Source: Terrirubrum flagellatum (GTDB lineage: Bacteria; Pseudomonadota; Alphaproteobacteria; Rhizobiales; Beijerinckiaceae). From it: a stretch of DNA of 64,000 nucleotides. The DNA lies in assembly GCF_022059845.1 (NCBI RefSeq), contig NZ_CP091851.1, positions 2,976,001 to 3,040,000 of the forward strand. The letters are read 5' to 3'. How positions within the stretch are numbered: the first letter of the stretch is position 1; every line of letters starts with the position of its first letter. Positions 42,553 through 51,201 of the stretch are shown one piece after another. The position numbers and the translations under genes are program-made. The notes under the pieces are model-generated. The model was not told the DNA's origin. It saw only the letters and a program-made list of their open reading frames with translations, and did not search any database.

Positions 42553-43335
42553 ATGTCGCTATCTGTCAGCAATCTTGTCTTCGACTACGGCGCGGGCGCC
42601 GTGCTGCGCGGCCTCGACACCGGCGCATTGCAACGCGGTCGTCTGGCGGCGCTTGTCGGCCCCAACGGCTCGGGCAAATCGACCTTCTTTCGCTGCATCG
42701 CCGGTCTGCTCGATCCCGCCAGCGGCGCGATCGCGTTCGACGGCGTATCGCTCGGCGCGCTCTCGGCGCGCGAACGCGCGCGGAAAGTCTTCTATCTCTC
42801 GCAGGATGCGGGAGCGCGCGTCGCGCTCTCTGTCTTCGACGTCATCCTGCTCGCACGGAAGAGCCTCCATCGCGGATTTGCGCTCGCCGCCTCGCATGAC
42901 GATATGCGCGCGGTCGAGAACGTGATCGAGGAGCTGAATCTGTCCGCCTTCGCTTCGCGCGACATCAGCACCCTGTCCGGCGGTCAGCGTCAGCTTGCGG
43001 CGATCGGACAGGCTCTGGTTCGCGAACCGAACATTTTGCTGCTCGACGAACCGACAAGCGCGCTCGATGTCCGCCGCCAGCTCGATGTGATGGAGATCGT
43101 GCGGGCGGCCACGAGACGCCGCGACATCGTGACCATTGTCGCCATCCACGATCTGTCTCTTGCGGCGCGCTTCGCCGACCATGTGATGGTGCTCAATGAC
43201 GGGCGCATCGCGCAGGGCGGCGCCCCGGACGAGGTGCTCGCGCACCCTGTCGTGTCTGAAACTTATTCCGTCGGCGTGCATCTCGAACGCTCGGCCCGCG
43301 GCACGCTTCTGGTCGAACCCTTCATTCAGGCCTGA
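42553..43335 (+). CDS. Iron/chelate-type ABC transporter ATPase
   Basis: This 260-residue ATPase of the FecE/FhuC/BtuD class has Walker A LVGPNGSGKST, Q-loop YLSQDAGARVALSVFDVILLARKS, signature LSGGQRQL and Walker B ILLLDEPTSALD, followed by IVAIHDLSLAARFADHVMVLNDGRI with the switch His. All catalytic positions are intact. It completes a three-component type II importer with the two preceding genes. Confidence 0.92.
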   Translation: MSLSVSNLVFDYGAGAVLRGLDTGALQRGRLAALVGPNGSGKSTFFRCIAGLLDPASGAIAFDGVSLGALSARERARKVFYLSQDAGARVALSVFDVILLARKSLHRGFALAASHDDMRAVENVIEELNLSAFASRDISTLSGGQRQLAAIGQALVREPNILLLDEPTSALDVRRQLDVMEIVRAATRRRDIVTIVAIHDLSLAARFADHVMVLNDGRIAQGGAPDEVLAHPVVSETYSVGVHLERSARGTLLVEPFIQA

Positions 43336-43340
43336 TCGCC

Positions 43341-44129
43341 ATGACCTCGCCAATTCAAAACAACTTCACACTCAAGGAAGAGATCCGGGCCTATTGGTCG
43401 ATGCGCGCGGAGACGTTCGATCTGTCCTATGGGCACGCCATCAAGTCCGACCGCGAAATGGAGGCGTTCCGCAGGCTCCTTCGCGACTCCTTTGGAAGCG
43501 AGCCGCGCGACGTGCTCGATCTCGCCTGCGGCACCGGTGAGATCACGCGCGCGCTTCTCACGTTCGGCCATCGCGTGACTGCTCTCGATTTTTCGGAAGC
43601 GATGATCTCTCGCGCCCGGGCGAAGCATCAGGGCAAAGCGCGCATTCTGCTCGGCGACGCCGAGCGTCTTCTCGACAGCGACGAATCTTATGATGCGCTC
43701 GTCACGCGGCATCTCGTCTGGACGCTCACCGATCCCGAAAGCGCGTTCAAGGAATGGTTCAGGGTGCTCCGTCCCGGCGGGCGTCTGCTGATCATTGACG
43801 GCGACTGGATCAACCGCACGAAATGGCAAGCGCTGGTCAGCCGCTTCGGCAACTGGCTGCGCGACCGACGCGGGGCTCCGGTCCATCAAATCGACAGCGA
43901 GACCCACGCCTCGATCAACAGCCGATTCTATTTCCGCGACGGGCTTTCCGAACAGCGTTTGAGATCGATGCTCCAGGCCGCCGGATTCGCGAACATCATC
44001 CCCGCCGACTATGGCCAGGTCGTCCGCGCCCAGCAGATGACCGCGCCGATCCATGACGCGATCCGGCTTGCGTCTTCGACGCGCTTCGCACTGCTGGCGC
44101 AAAAGCCTGCCGCCAGCGCCACGGCCTGA
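43341..44129 (+). CDS. SAM-dependent methyltransferase, class I
   Basis: This 262-residue cytosolic enzyme has the class I Rossmann fold with motif I DVLDLACGTGEITRALL, motif II around VTALDFSEAMISRARAK, and post motifs ALVTRHLVWTLTDPESAFKEWFRVLRPGGRLLIIDGDW (methyltransferase 11 family, PF08241). The methyl acceptor is unknown. It begins 5 bases after the ATPase stop, so it is co-transcribed with the chelate importer; it could modify the imported cofactor or chelator. A hairpin overlaps its stop codon. Confidence 0.85.
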   Translation: MTSPIQNNFTLKEEIRAYWSMRAETFDLSYGHAIKSDREMEAFRRLLRDSFGSEPRDVLDLACGTGEITRALLTFGHRVTALDFSEAMISRARAKHQGKARILLGDAERLLDSDESYDALVTRHLVWTLTDPESAFKEWFRVLRPGGRLLIIDGDWINRTKWQALVSRFGNWLRDRRGAPVHQIDSETHASINSRFYFRDGLSEQRLRSMLQAAGFANIIPADYGQVVRAQQMTAPIHDAIRLASSTRFALLAQKPAASATA

Positions 44130-44140
44130 GTCCGTGGCGC
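44116..44140 (+). terminator. Stem-loop at the end of the methyltransferase gene
   Basis: A perfect 9-bp stem, GCGCCACGG (44116-44124) / CCGTGGCGC (44132-44140), has a 7-nt loop that holds the stop codon. There is no T run after it, so termination is uncertain; it lies between converging operons. Confidence 0.4.
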
Positions 44141-44189
44141 ACGGTCTTGCATACGGCGAAGCCGTAAAAAGCAAAGCGAAGCGCGCCGC

Positions 44190-45506
44190 CTACTCCCGGA
44201 AGACGCGCTGCATCTGATCCCGGATCGGCTTCGCGAGATAGGCCAGCACCGTGCGGTCGCTCTTGATCAGATAGGCTTCCGCCGGCATGCCCGGCACCAG
44301 CGCCATCGCCTTTCCGTCTGTCCCCAACGGCGGCTCGACAGCGAGCTTCACCTTGTAGAAGCGGCGGTGCGTCGCCTGATCCTCGACCAGATCGGGCGAT
44401 ATCGTCATGACTTCGCCCGTGGAGTCCTTGAGATTGCGATTGGCGAAGGCGCTGAAGTGAATCTCCGCCTTCTGGCCGAGATGAACATGCTCGATGTCCT
44501 GCGGCTCGATCATGGCGTCGACAACAAGCTTGTCATTCTCTGGCACGATCAGCATCAACGCCTCGCCGTTCGCGACCACGCCGCCAACCGTGAAGACATT
44601 GAGCTGGTGGATCATGCCGGACGCAGGCGCGCGAACATCGATGCGCGTCAAACGATCCTCGGCCGCGATCTTCCGCTCGACATTCTCGTTGATCTTGCTG
44701 CGCACGTCAGAGAGATCCTTGACCACCTCGGCGCGGAAATCATCGTCGGCGCGGATCATCTGGATTTTCTTCTCGGCGATCGAACCACGCGCGGACGCGG
44801 CGTCGGCAATCAGCTTACCGCGTTCGCCTTCGATGCGCGTGCGGTCACGATCAAGCGCATTGACGCGCGAGATCGGCGCAAGATTCTTGGCGAAGAGCTC
44901 GCGAACACCCTTCAGCTCCTCGGCGATCAGCTTCAGCTCGGCTTCGCGCGCCGATCGCTGGGCTGCAAGACCTTCGATGACGGATTGAAGCTGCGCCACC
45001 TGCTCGGCAAGCTGCGTTTTCGCCGTCTCGCGCGCCGTCTTCCGGCTTTCGAAAATCGTGCGCTGCCCCATGAGCGAGGATCGCGCATCCGCCGAAACCT
45101 TGGAGCGTTCGATCAATCTCTCGGGAAATCGCACGTCCGGCGCGCCATCGCGCTCCGAGATGAGCCGCGCCTCCTGCGCGGTCAACTCATCCAGCGCCTT
45201 CGTGAAGATAGCAAGATTGGCGCGCACGATCGTATCGTCGAGGCGCAGAAGCAGATCCCCTGCCCTGACGCGATCGCCTTCACGGACCCTGAGATCGGCG
45301 ACGACGCCGCCTTCAGGATGCTGCACTTTCTTGGCGCTGGTCTCGACGGCGACCTGCCCCTGCGCGATCACGGCGCCTGAAATCTCCGCGAAGGCGGACC
45401 AGGCGGAGAGGCCGCCGAGCAGCCCGACAGCGATGAAAACGCCGGCCAGAGCGTGATTGCGGATCGAGCGATCGGTCTTGCTCTTTTTCACGATGTCAGT
45501 TCGCAT
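44190..45506 (-). CDS. prtE: Type I secretion membrane fusion protein (HlyD/PrtE family)
   Basis: This 438-residue periplasmic adaptor has a short cytoplasmic N-terminus, one membrane helix (~20-42), a biotinyl-lipoyl-like segment (GQVAVETSAKKVQHPEGGVVADLRVREGDRVRAGDLLLRLDD), a long coiled-coil (~120-300), a second lipoyl half (IDVRAPASGMIHQLNVFTVGGVV) and a beta-barrel tail. The layout is that of PrtE/HlyD/LapC adaptors that join the ABC exporter to TolC. Its start overlaps the exporter gene end by 11 bases. No outer-membrane TolC-type gene is in the window. Confidence 0.9.
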   Translation of the reverse strand: MRTDIVKKSKTDRSIRNHALAGVFIAVGLLGGLSAWSAFAEISGAVIAQGQVAVETSAKKVQHPEGGVVADLRVREGDRVRAGDLLLRLDDTIVRANLAIFTKALDELTAQEARLISERDGAPDVRFPERLIERSKVSADARSSLMGQRTIFESRKTARETAKTQLAEQVAQLQSVIEGLAAQRSAREAELKLIAEELKGVRELFAKNLAPISRVNALDRDRTRIEGERGKLIADAASARGSIAEKKIQMIRADDDFRAEVVKDLSDVRSKINENVERKIAAEDRLTRIDVRAPASGMIHQLNVFTVGGVVANGEALMLIVPENDKLVVDAMIEPQDIEHVHLGQKAEIHFSAFANRNLKDSTGEVMTISPDLVEDQATHRRFYKVKLAVEPPLGTDGKAMALVPGMPAEAYLIKSDRTVLAYLAKPIRDQMQRVFRE

Positions 45507-47289
45507 GGCTCACCACCTTCATTTCGGGACGACGCTGAGACGCGACAATGGTGCGCAACGGCGCAGCTTGCGAAGAAGCCGGATTCCGCACAGGCGCATC
45601 CGCGACTTCAGCCAGAACCTCGTCTCGCAATCCAAACGCGACCTGCCGGCCGTCCCTGATCGCGACCAGCTTGTTCATCGCCGCGATGGCGCTGCGGCGA
45701 TGGGCAATGATGATGACGATGCCGCGTCGCGCGCGCACGCCTGCGAGCGCTGCGCCAAGCGCCGCGTCGCCGTCTCCGTCTAGATTTGAATAGGGCTCGT
45801 CGAGAACGACGACGAACGGATCGCTATAGAGCGCACGCGCAAGGCCGATGCGCTGCCGCTGCCCCGCGGACAGTTTGAGGCCGGCGTCGCCGATCCTGGT
45901 GTCGTAGCCATGGGGGAAGGAGAGGATCAGCTCGTGGACGTTCGCGAGATGACCGGCGCGCACAACGGCTTCGTCCGTGCGTTCAGGATCGAAGCGGGCG
46001 ATATTCTCCGCGATCGTGCCGTCGAACAGATCGACATCCTGCGGCAGATATCCGATCGACGCGCCGCGGTCCTCCGCGGTGAACTGGTGCAACGGCGCGC
46101 CATCGAGCGTGATCTCGCCGCGAGCCAGCGGCCAGACGCCAGCGAGAGCGCGCGCCAGCGTCGTCTTGCCAGAGCCGGAAGGTCCGATCACGCCAAGACC
46201 ATCTCCTGCCTGAAGCGAGAACTGCACGCCGGAAAGGATGGGCGCCGTCGCTCCGGGAAGGGCGACGAAGCCGCTGGAGACGTCGAATCGATCGACCGGC
46301 GTCGGCAATCTGGTCTCGGGCTCGCGCATCGCCGTCGCCGCAAGAGCGCGCCGCAAGCGGCCGACAGCCTGTCGCGCGGCGACGAAGATGCGCCACTGCG
46401 CGACCGCGGCGTCAATCGGCGCCAGCGCGCGCGACGACAGGATCGAGGTTGCGATGATCGTGCCCGCTGAAATCTCCTGACGGATCGCCAGCAGCGCGGC
46501 GAGCGCAAGCACCAGAGATTGCAGCAGCACCCGCAGGCCGCGCACCGTTGCGCCGACGCCGCTCGCGGCGTCGACGCTGTTTTGCTGCGCATCGAGAAAT
46601 TGCGCGTTGGCCCCAGCGAAACGCTGCTCGACCCGGCTCGCCAGATTCATCGTGGCCAGCACTTCGAAGTTGCGACGGCCGCCGTCGATCGCCGTTTGCC
46701 GTTGCGACGCAGCCTGCGTGCTGGCCGCTACGGCTTTGCGCGACATGATCTCGCCGGCGATGGCGAGCGAAGACACGATCAGCGCGCCGCCGACCGTCAG
46801 CCAGCCGAGCCAGGGATGAAACAGGAAGGCGATCGTCACATAAAGCGGAACCCAGGGGAGATCGAACAACGCCGCCGGCCCCGGCGAATTCACGAACTGC
46901 CTGACATGGTCGAGATCGCGCATCGGCTCCATCTTCTGCTGGCCAACCGGCGTGATCAGCGGCAACCTGATGGCGGCGCGAAACGCCGGCTCCGCAAGAT
47001 CCTCATCGAAGCGACGCCCGATACGCGCAACCATACGCGACCGGATCCCTTCGAGCGCGGCCTGAACGCCGAACAGCACGACGACGATTCCGATCAGCGC
47101 GACGAGCGTCGGGACGCTCCGGCTCGGCAGCACGCGATCATAGACCTGCAACATGAAGAGCGAGCCGGTCAGCGTGAGAATATTGATCGCGCCCGAGAAG
47201 AATCCCATGGCGAGAAAGGCCGATCGCGAACGCGACAGCGTCGCGAGGAAGAGATCGCGATACGCCGGATTTTTCTGGAACGAAGTCAT
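45496..47289 (-). CDS. prtD: Type I secretion ABC exporter (PrtD family)
   Basis: This 597-residue inner-membrane half-transporter begins without a C39 domain (RDLFLATLSRSRSAFLAMGFFSGAINILTLTGSLFMLQVYDRVLPSRS), the PrtD/RsaD hallmark. An ATPase follows with Walker A GVIGPSGSGKTT, signature LSAGQRQR (Ala in place of the first Gly) and Walker B FVVVLDEPYSNLD. It exports RTX proteins carrying an uncleaved C-terminal signal, and the RTX gene immediately upstream is the obvious substrate. A terminator after that RTX gene implies that prtDE has its own promoter. Confidence 0.92.
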   Translation of the reverse strand: MTSFQKNPAYRDLFLATLSRSRSAFLAMGFFSGAINILTLTGSLFMLQVYDRVLPSRSVPTLVALIGIVVVLFGVQAALEGIRSRMVARIGRRFDEDLAEPAFRAAIRLPLITPVGQQKMEPMRDLDHVRQFVNSPGPAALFDLPWVPLYVTIAFLFHPWLGWLTVGGALIVSSLAIAGEIMSRKAVAASTQAASQRQTAIDGGRRNFEVLATMNLASRVEQRFAGANAQFLDAQQNSVDAASGVGATVRGLRVLLQSLVLALAALLAIRQEISAGTIIATSILSSRALAPIDAAVAQWRIFVAARQAVGRLRRALAATAMREPETRLPTPVDRFDVSSGFVALPGATAPILSGVQFSLQAGDGLGVIGPSGSGKTTLARALAGVWPLARGEITLDGAPLHQFTAEDRGASIGYLPQDVDLFDGTIAENIARFDPERTDEAVVRAGHLANVHELILSFPHGYDTRIGDAGLKLSAGQRQRIGLARALYSDPFVVVLDEPYSNLDGDGDAALGAALAGVRARRGIVIIIAHRRSAIAAMNKLVAIRDGRQVAFGLRDEVLAEVADAPVRNPASSQAAPLRTIVASQRRPEMKVVSHAN

Positions 47290-47402
47290 GGTGGCGATTC
47301 TCGTTGGGATTTCGCCACTGACGTAGCGGGCCTCCGGAGCGCCGGCTGTTCCCTTGGGGACAAGGCGGGAGCCGCGAGGCGACGCTGGCGATCATCCAGA
47401 CG

Positions 47403-47435
47403 AAAAAATCGCCGCGCGGGATGAACCGCGCGGCG
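47403..47435 (-). terminator. Rho-independent terminator after the RTX gene
   Basis: A perfect 10-bp GC-rich stem (47410-47419 with 47426-47435) with a 6-nt loop is followed on the minus strand by six T (47408-47403). It lies between the RTX protein stop and the prtD start. Confidence 0.88.
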
Positions 47436-47453
47436 AGGATCTTGTTCAGGCTG

Positions 47454-50162
47454 TTATTGAATGATGATATTGGAGCCGGTCCCACCATTCAGGATGTCGT
47501 TGCCGAGCCCTCCGATCAGGACGTCGTCGCCGGCGTCGCCGTTCAGGGTGTCGGCTGCAGCGCTGCCAAGGAGAATGTCATCGCCGTTCCCGCCATTGGC
47601 GGTGAGCGCGATGCTGTTCCCAAGGCCCGTCCCATCGATCACGTCATCTCCGCCAAGGCCGTTGATCACGATGCGATCTTCGGCGCCGAAGTGAGAGATC
47701 TGGATGTCGGCGGCGAGGCCATGAACAGTGACGACGCCATTGACGTTCGAGAAGGTGATCACATCATCGGCGTTGGTCGCGTCGATGACGATCGTGTCGG
47801 CCTGGCCGTCGCTGGCGGTTCCGCCCAGCGTTCCCGCCAGATCGATCGAGACCTTCTTGACATCGGTGCCGCTGAGGTCATGGACGTTGATCGTATCCGC
47901 GCCGCCGAGCGCGTGGAAATCGATATTCTCGACGTCGTTCAGATCCATCGTGATGCTGGCGACATCGCGTTGGAACAAAGCGCGACCGCCATTGGCCGAG
48001 ATGTCGATTCTTTCACTGATGTTGGCGCCGTTGAAGAGGAGCGTATCCGTTCCGGCCTGCCCCTCGACGATGTCGGAGCCGTCGCCGGGGTTCCAGACGA
48101 ACAGGTCGTCGCCGGCGCCAAGGAGCGCCGTGTCGTTGCCCTGCCCGCCATTCACCACATCGGCCTTGGCGCCGCCGAAGAGAAAGTCCGCGCCGGCGCC
48201 GCCATTCAGCGTCAACGAGACCTGCGAGGCCGATCCGTTGATCACGTCATCGCCGCCCAGCCCATTGACCGTCACGACATCGGAGCTCTCAAGCGACTCG
48301 ATCACCGTCGTAGTGTGAAGCCCGGCGATCGTCGCGTTGGCGCCCGACGTCGTGATCACGATCGAATCCGCGCCACTGGTGGCGTTGACATTCACATGAT
48401 CGACCGAACCGTCGCCAGCCGCGCCGCCAATCGCGCTCGCGAGCTTGACGTCGACCAGCGTCACGTCGGTCCCGCTGAGATCGCCGACATTGATGGTGTC
48501 GGCGCCGCCGAGCGCGTTGAAGGTGATATGCTCGACGCCGTTCAGATCCATCGTCACATTGGCGATGTCGCGATGAAACAGCGCGCGGGGGCCGTTGGCT
48601 GAGATATCGATCGTCTCCGCGATGTTCGCGCCGTTGAAGACCAGCGTGTCGACGCCCGCCTGCCCTTCCACGGTGTCACTGCCGTCGCCGGGATTCCAGA
48701 TGAACTGGTCGTTCCCGGCGCCGAGAAACGCCACGTCATCGCCGCGTCCGCCTGTGACGACATCATTGCCATCGCCGCCGAGGAGCATGTCCGCTCCCTG
48801 GCTGCCGACAATTGTGTCGTTGCCAGCGCCGCCGTCGATCGTTAGATTGACATTGCCCGCAACGAGCCCAGCCGCGGAGATAGAATCGTTGCCGGCGCCT
48901 GCGAGGATCACAAGTTGATCATTCGCGTCGGCATGCGTGATGTTCACCGCGGCCGGCGTTCCCACAACCGAGAGCGATCCGCTCTGGCCGAGAACCTGGA
49001 TCACGTCATTGCCGTTTGTTCCAAAGACATTGACGCGATCAACCTGCGCATCGCCGGCCGCTCCACCCAGCGTCGCCGCCAGATTGATGTTCACCTGCTT
49101 GACGTCGGTTCCGCTGAGATCGTTGACATTGATCACATCCGAGCCGCCGAGCGCGTTGAACTCGACCTTCTCGACATCGTCCAGATCCATCGTCACATTG
49201 GCGATATCGCGGAAGAAGCGCGCCCGCCCGCCATTCGCCGAGATCGTGATGGTCTCGTTGATGTTGGCGCCGTTGAACTGGAGCGTGTCGGTTCCGGCCT
49301 GGCCTTCGACGATGTCGCTGCCGTCGCCGGGATTCCAGATGAAGCGATCGTCGCCCGCGCCGAGCAGCGCGACGTCATTGCCGCGGCCGCCCGTCACGAG
49401 GTCATTGCCGTCGCCGCCGAGCAAAGTGTCGGCGCCATCACCGCCGGTGATGGTGTCGTCGCCCGCGCCGCCATCGATGGTGAGCTTGATCGCCGCGAGT
49501 CCATTTCCGGCGGTGATGATGTCATTGCCGCCATTGGCGTTGATGACGATATTCTCGGTGGTGCCGATATCGAGGAAGAAGGGGGCGGGATTGACGCGAT
49601 CGACCCGCACGCGGCTTCCATTGGCGGTGATGGTGAAGGTCTCCGCGCCGTTGCCGCCATTCACCTCGGCGGTGTCGATTCCGTCGCCTCCTTCCATCAG
49701 ATCGCTGTCGTCGCCTGGATTCCAGATCATGCGATCATTGCCGGCTTCGCCGAACATCTGATCGTCGCCGTCGCCGCCCGTCAGCGTGTCATTGCCCGCG
49801 CCGCCGAACAGCATGTCCGCGCCGCCCTTGCCGAGCAGCGTATCATTTCCGCTTTGGCCGAAGAGCAGATCGGCGCCTGAGCCGCCAGTGAGAACGTCGT
49901 TGTCGGAACCGCCAAACAATTGCGCAGCCGGCAACGCGCCGTTCGCTTCATTCAGCGCCAGCGAGTCCGCGCCGGCGAGTCCAAAAGCTTGAATGAGCGA
50001 GGTGTTCGCGACAGTCGCTGTGCCGCCGATGACCTGAACGGCGCCGCCATTGACCAGAATCTGCCCGGCGGCGTTGCGGCTGACGACGACATTGTTATCG
50101 AGATCATCGCTGAACAGCGACAGAATCCCTGTCGCGGGATTGAAGATGGCCTTGATCGCCAT
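47454..50162 (-). CDS. RTX calcium-binding protein secreted by type I system
   Basis: This encodes 902 residues with no N-terminal signal peptide. Residues ~83-165 carry classical nonapeptide RTX motifs (GGSGADLLFGQSGNDTLLGKGGADML). From ~262 the protein consists of three long modules of about 200-213 residues, each starting NDVALLGAGDD, then WNPGDGSD, FNGAN, ISANG, FxRDxANxTMDL and NALGGxDxINVxDLSGTDV; a shorter related unit with WNPG lies at ~147. Final RTX repeats (~857-895) and the end GTGSNIIIQ fit an uncleaved T1SS signal. No enzymatic domain was found, so an adhesin, S-layer-like or matrix role is more likely than a hydrolase (inference). GGAAGGA precedes the ATG. Confidence 0.9.
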   Translation of the reverse strand: MAIKAIFNPATGILSLFSDDLDNNVVVSRNAAGQILVNGGAVQVIGGTATVANTSLIQAFGLAGADSLALNEANGALPAAQLFGGSDNDVLTGGSGADLLFGQSGNDTLLGKGGADMLFGGAGNDTLTGGDGDDQMFGEAGNDRMIWNPGDDSDLMEGGDGIDTAEVNGGNGAETFTITANGSRVRVDRVNPAPFFLDIGTTENIVINANGGNDIITAGNGLAAIKLTIDGGAGDDTITGGDGADTLLGGDGNDLVTGGRGNDVALLGAGDDRFIWNPGDGSDIVEGQAGTDTLQFNGANINETITISANGGRARFFRDIANVTMDLDDVEKVEFNALGGSDVINVNDLSGTDVKQVNINLAATLGGAAGDAQVDRVNVFGTNGNDVIQVLGQSGSLSVVGTPAAVNITHADANDQLVILAGAGNDSISAAGLVAGNVNLTIDGGAGNDTIVGSQGADMLLGGDGNDVVTGGRGDDVAFLGAGNDQFIWNPGDGSDTVEGQAGVDTLVFNGANIAETIDISANGPRALFHRDIANVTMDLNGVEHITFNALGGADTINVGDLSGTDVTLVDVKLASAIGGAAGDGSVDHVNVNATSGADSIVITTSGANATIAGLHTTTVIESLESSDVVTVNGLGGDDVINGSASQVSLTLNGGAGADFLFGGAKADVVNGGQGNDTALLGAGDDLFVWNPGDGSDIVEGQAGTDTLLFNGANISERIDISANGGRALFQRDVASITMDLNDVENIDFHALGGADTINVHDLSGTDVKKVSIDLAGTLGGTASDGQADTIVIDATNADDVITFSNVNGVVTVHGLAADIQISHFGAEDRIVINGLGGDDVIDGTGLGNSIALTANGGNGDDILLGSAAADTLNGDAGDDVLIGGLGNDILNGGTGSNIIIQ
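47525..49379 (-). repeat. Three ~600-640 base coding repeats in the RTX gene
   Basis: The long modules of the RTX protein correspond to about 49379-48741, 48740-48138 and 48137-47525. Similar sentences recur in DNA, for example the segment encoding WNPGDGSD and the one encoding DLSGTDV. They are coding duplications, not a mobile element or CRISPR. Confidence 0.75.
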
Positions 50163-50397
50163 GGGTGCTATCCTTCCAGTGTTGAGGATTGTTCGCGCAC
50201 CCTATGGCGATAGCGGAGCCGCCACTGTTCCCGTGGGAACAGACGCCAACCGACTTCTCCTCACGTCTCTCTGGAGTGAAATTGCGGACCATCGTGGCAG
50301 CCCGCCTTGCAACTCTTCGTCGCAACGCCGTCTTGATCAAGGCGGCGCGACACTCATCGCGCCGCTCGCGTGGCTGGCGGTTATTGCGACGAGCGTG

Positions 50398-51186
50398 TCA
50401 TGCTTTCGACGACCCGGTGAGGTCAAATGCGCTCAGCGTCGTCATGTCGCGTCCGAACCAAGCCTGGATCGCAGCTTTTCTGCTGCCGATATAGGTTGCT
50501 TCGCCATCGACAAGAATCATCGGAAGATCGTGGCCAGGCACGACGACCGTTTCAGGCCGCCGGCGCCAGAGCTCCCAAATCATCTCGATCGAAGCGCGAC
50601 TGATCGCCGGATCGTAAGTCATATCCGTATCGCCAGAGATCAACTCCGCGCGGTTCTTCGCCGCGTCGCCGGTGAAGATGAAATCGCGCGCCGCCGTCCG
50701 CCAATAGAAGACGAGGCATCCCGGCGTGTGGCCCGGCGCGACATGCGCGGTCATGCCGGGAAAGATTTCCGCGCCGTCTGGGACTTTCTCGCAAGTCGGC
50801 CAGTCGTTCAGCACGCGAACATAAAGTTCCGGCACAGGCGTTTCGCCCCACGGCTCGTTGAGCGCCCATTCCATTTCGACCGCGCCGACGACGATGCGCG
50901 CGCCATGAAAGAGCGTCCAGTTCACCGAATGATCATGGTGCGAATGCGTCAATAGCAGGTCCGTCACATCGGAAGGCTTGAGTCCGCGACGATCGAGTTG
51001 CTCAAGGATCAGCTTCCGCACTCCAAAACCACCCGCGTCAACCAATGCGATCCGATCGCCGGATCGGATCAGCACGACCGAGCTCCAGCCCAATCCGCCA
51101 TGGCAAGTGGATTTGCCCGGAAATCCGCAAATCACAATATCGATCGGCGCATCTGACAGTTCGGTTGGCGTTTCGAACGGGTTCAC
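50398..51186 (-). CDS. Metallo-beta-lactamase-fold hydrolase
   Basis: This encodes 262 residues. The metal-binding motif T-H-S-H-H-D-H is intact (DLLLTHSHHDHSVNW), with the further ligands H-x-P-G-H-T-P-G-C and the distal VVVPGHDLP. The protein lacks a signal peptide and resembles glyoxalase II or quorum-quenching lactonase relatives (cytosolic hydrolases of thioesters or lactones). It is the last gene of the acid-catabolism operon, 15 bases after the amidohydrolase gene, so opening of a lactone or thioester intermediate is a sensible but untested role. Confidence 0.85.
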   Translation of the reverse strand: MNPFETPTELSDAPIDIVICGFPGKSTCHGGLGWSSVVLIRSGDRIALVDAGGFGVRKLILEQLDRRGLKPSDVTDLLLTHSHHDHSVNWTLFHGARIVVGAVEMEWALNEPWGETPVPELYVRVLNDWPTCEKVPDGAEIFPGMTAHVAPGHTPGCLVFYWRTAARDFIFTGDAAKNRAELISGDTDMTYDPAISRASIEMIWELWRRRPETVVVPGHDLPMILVDGEATYIGSRKAAIQAWFGRDMTTLSAFDLTGSSKA

Positions 51187-51201
51187 GGCCGGTCCCTTGC
51201 G

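Noticed and set aside
47525-49379. Repeated DNA considered as CRISPR or transposon repeats
   Set aside because: The units are 600-640 bases, in frame and coding for RTX modules; no short repeat-spacer pattern is present.
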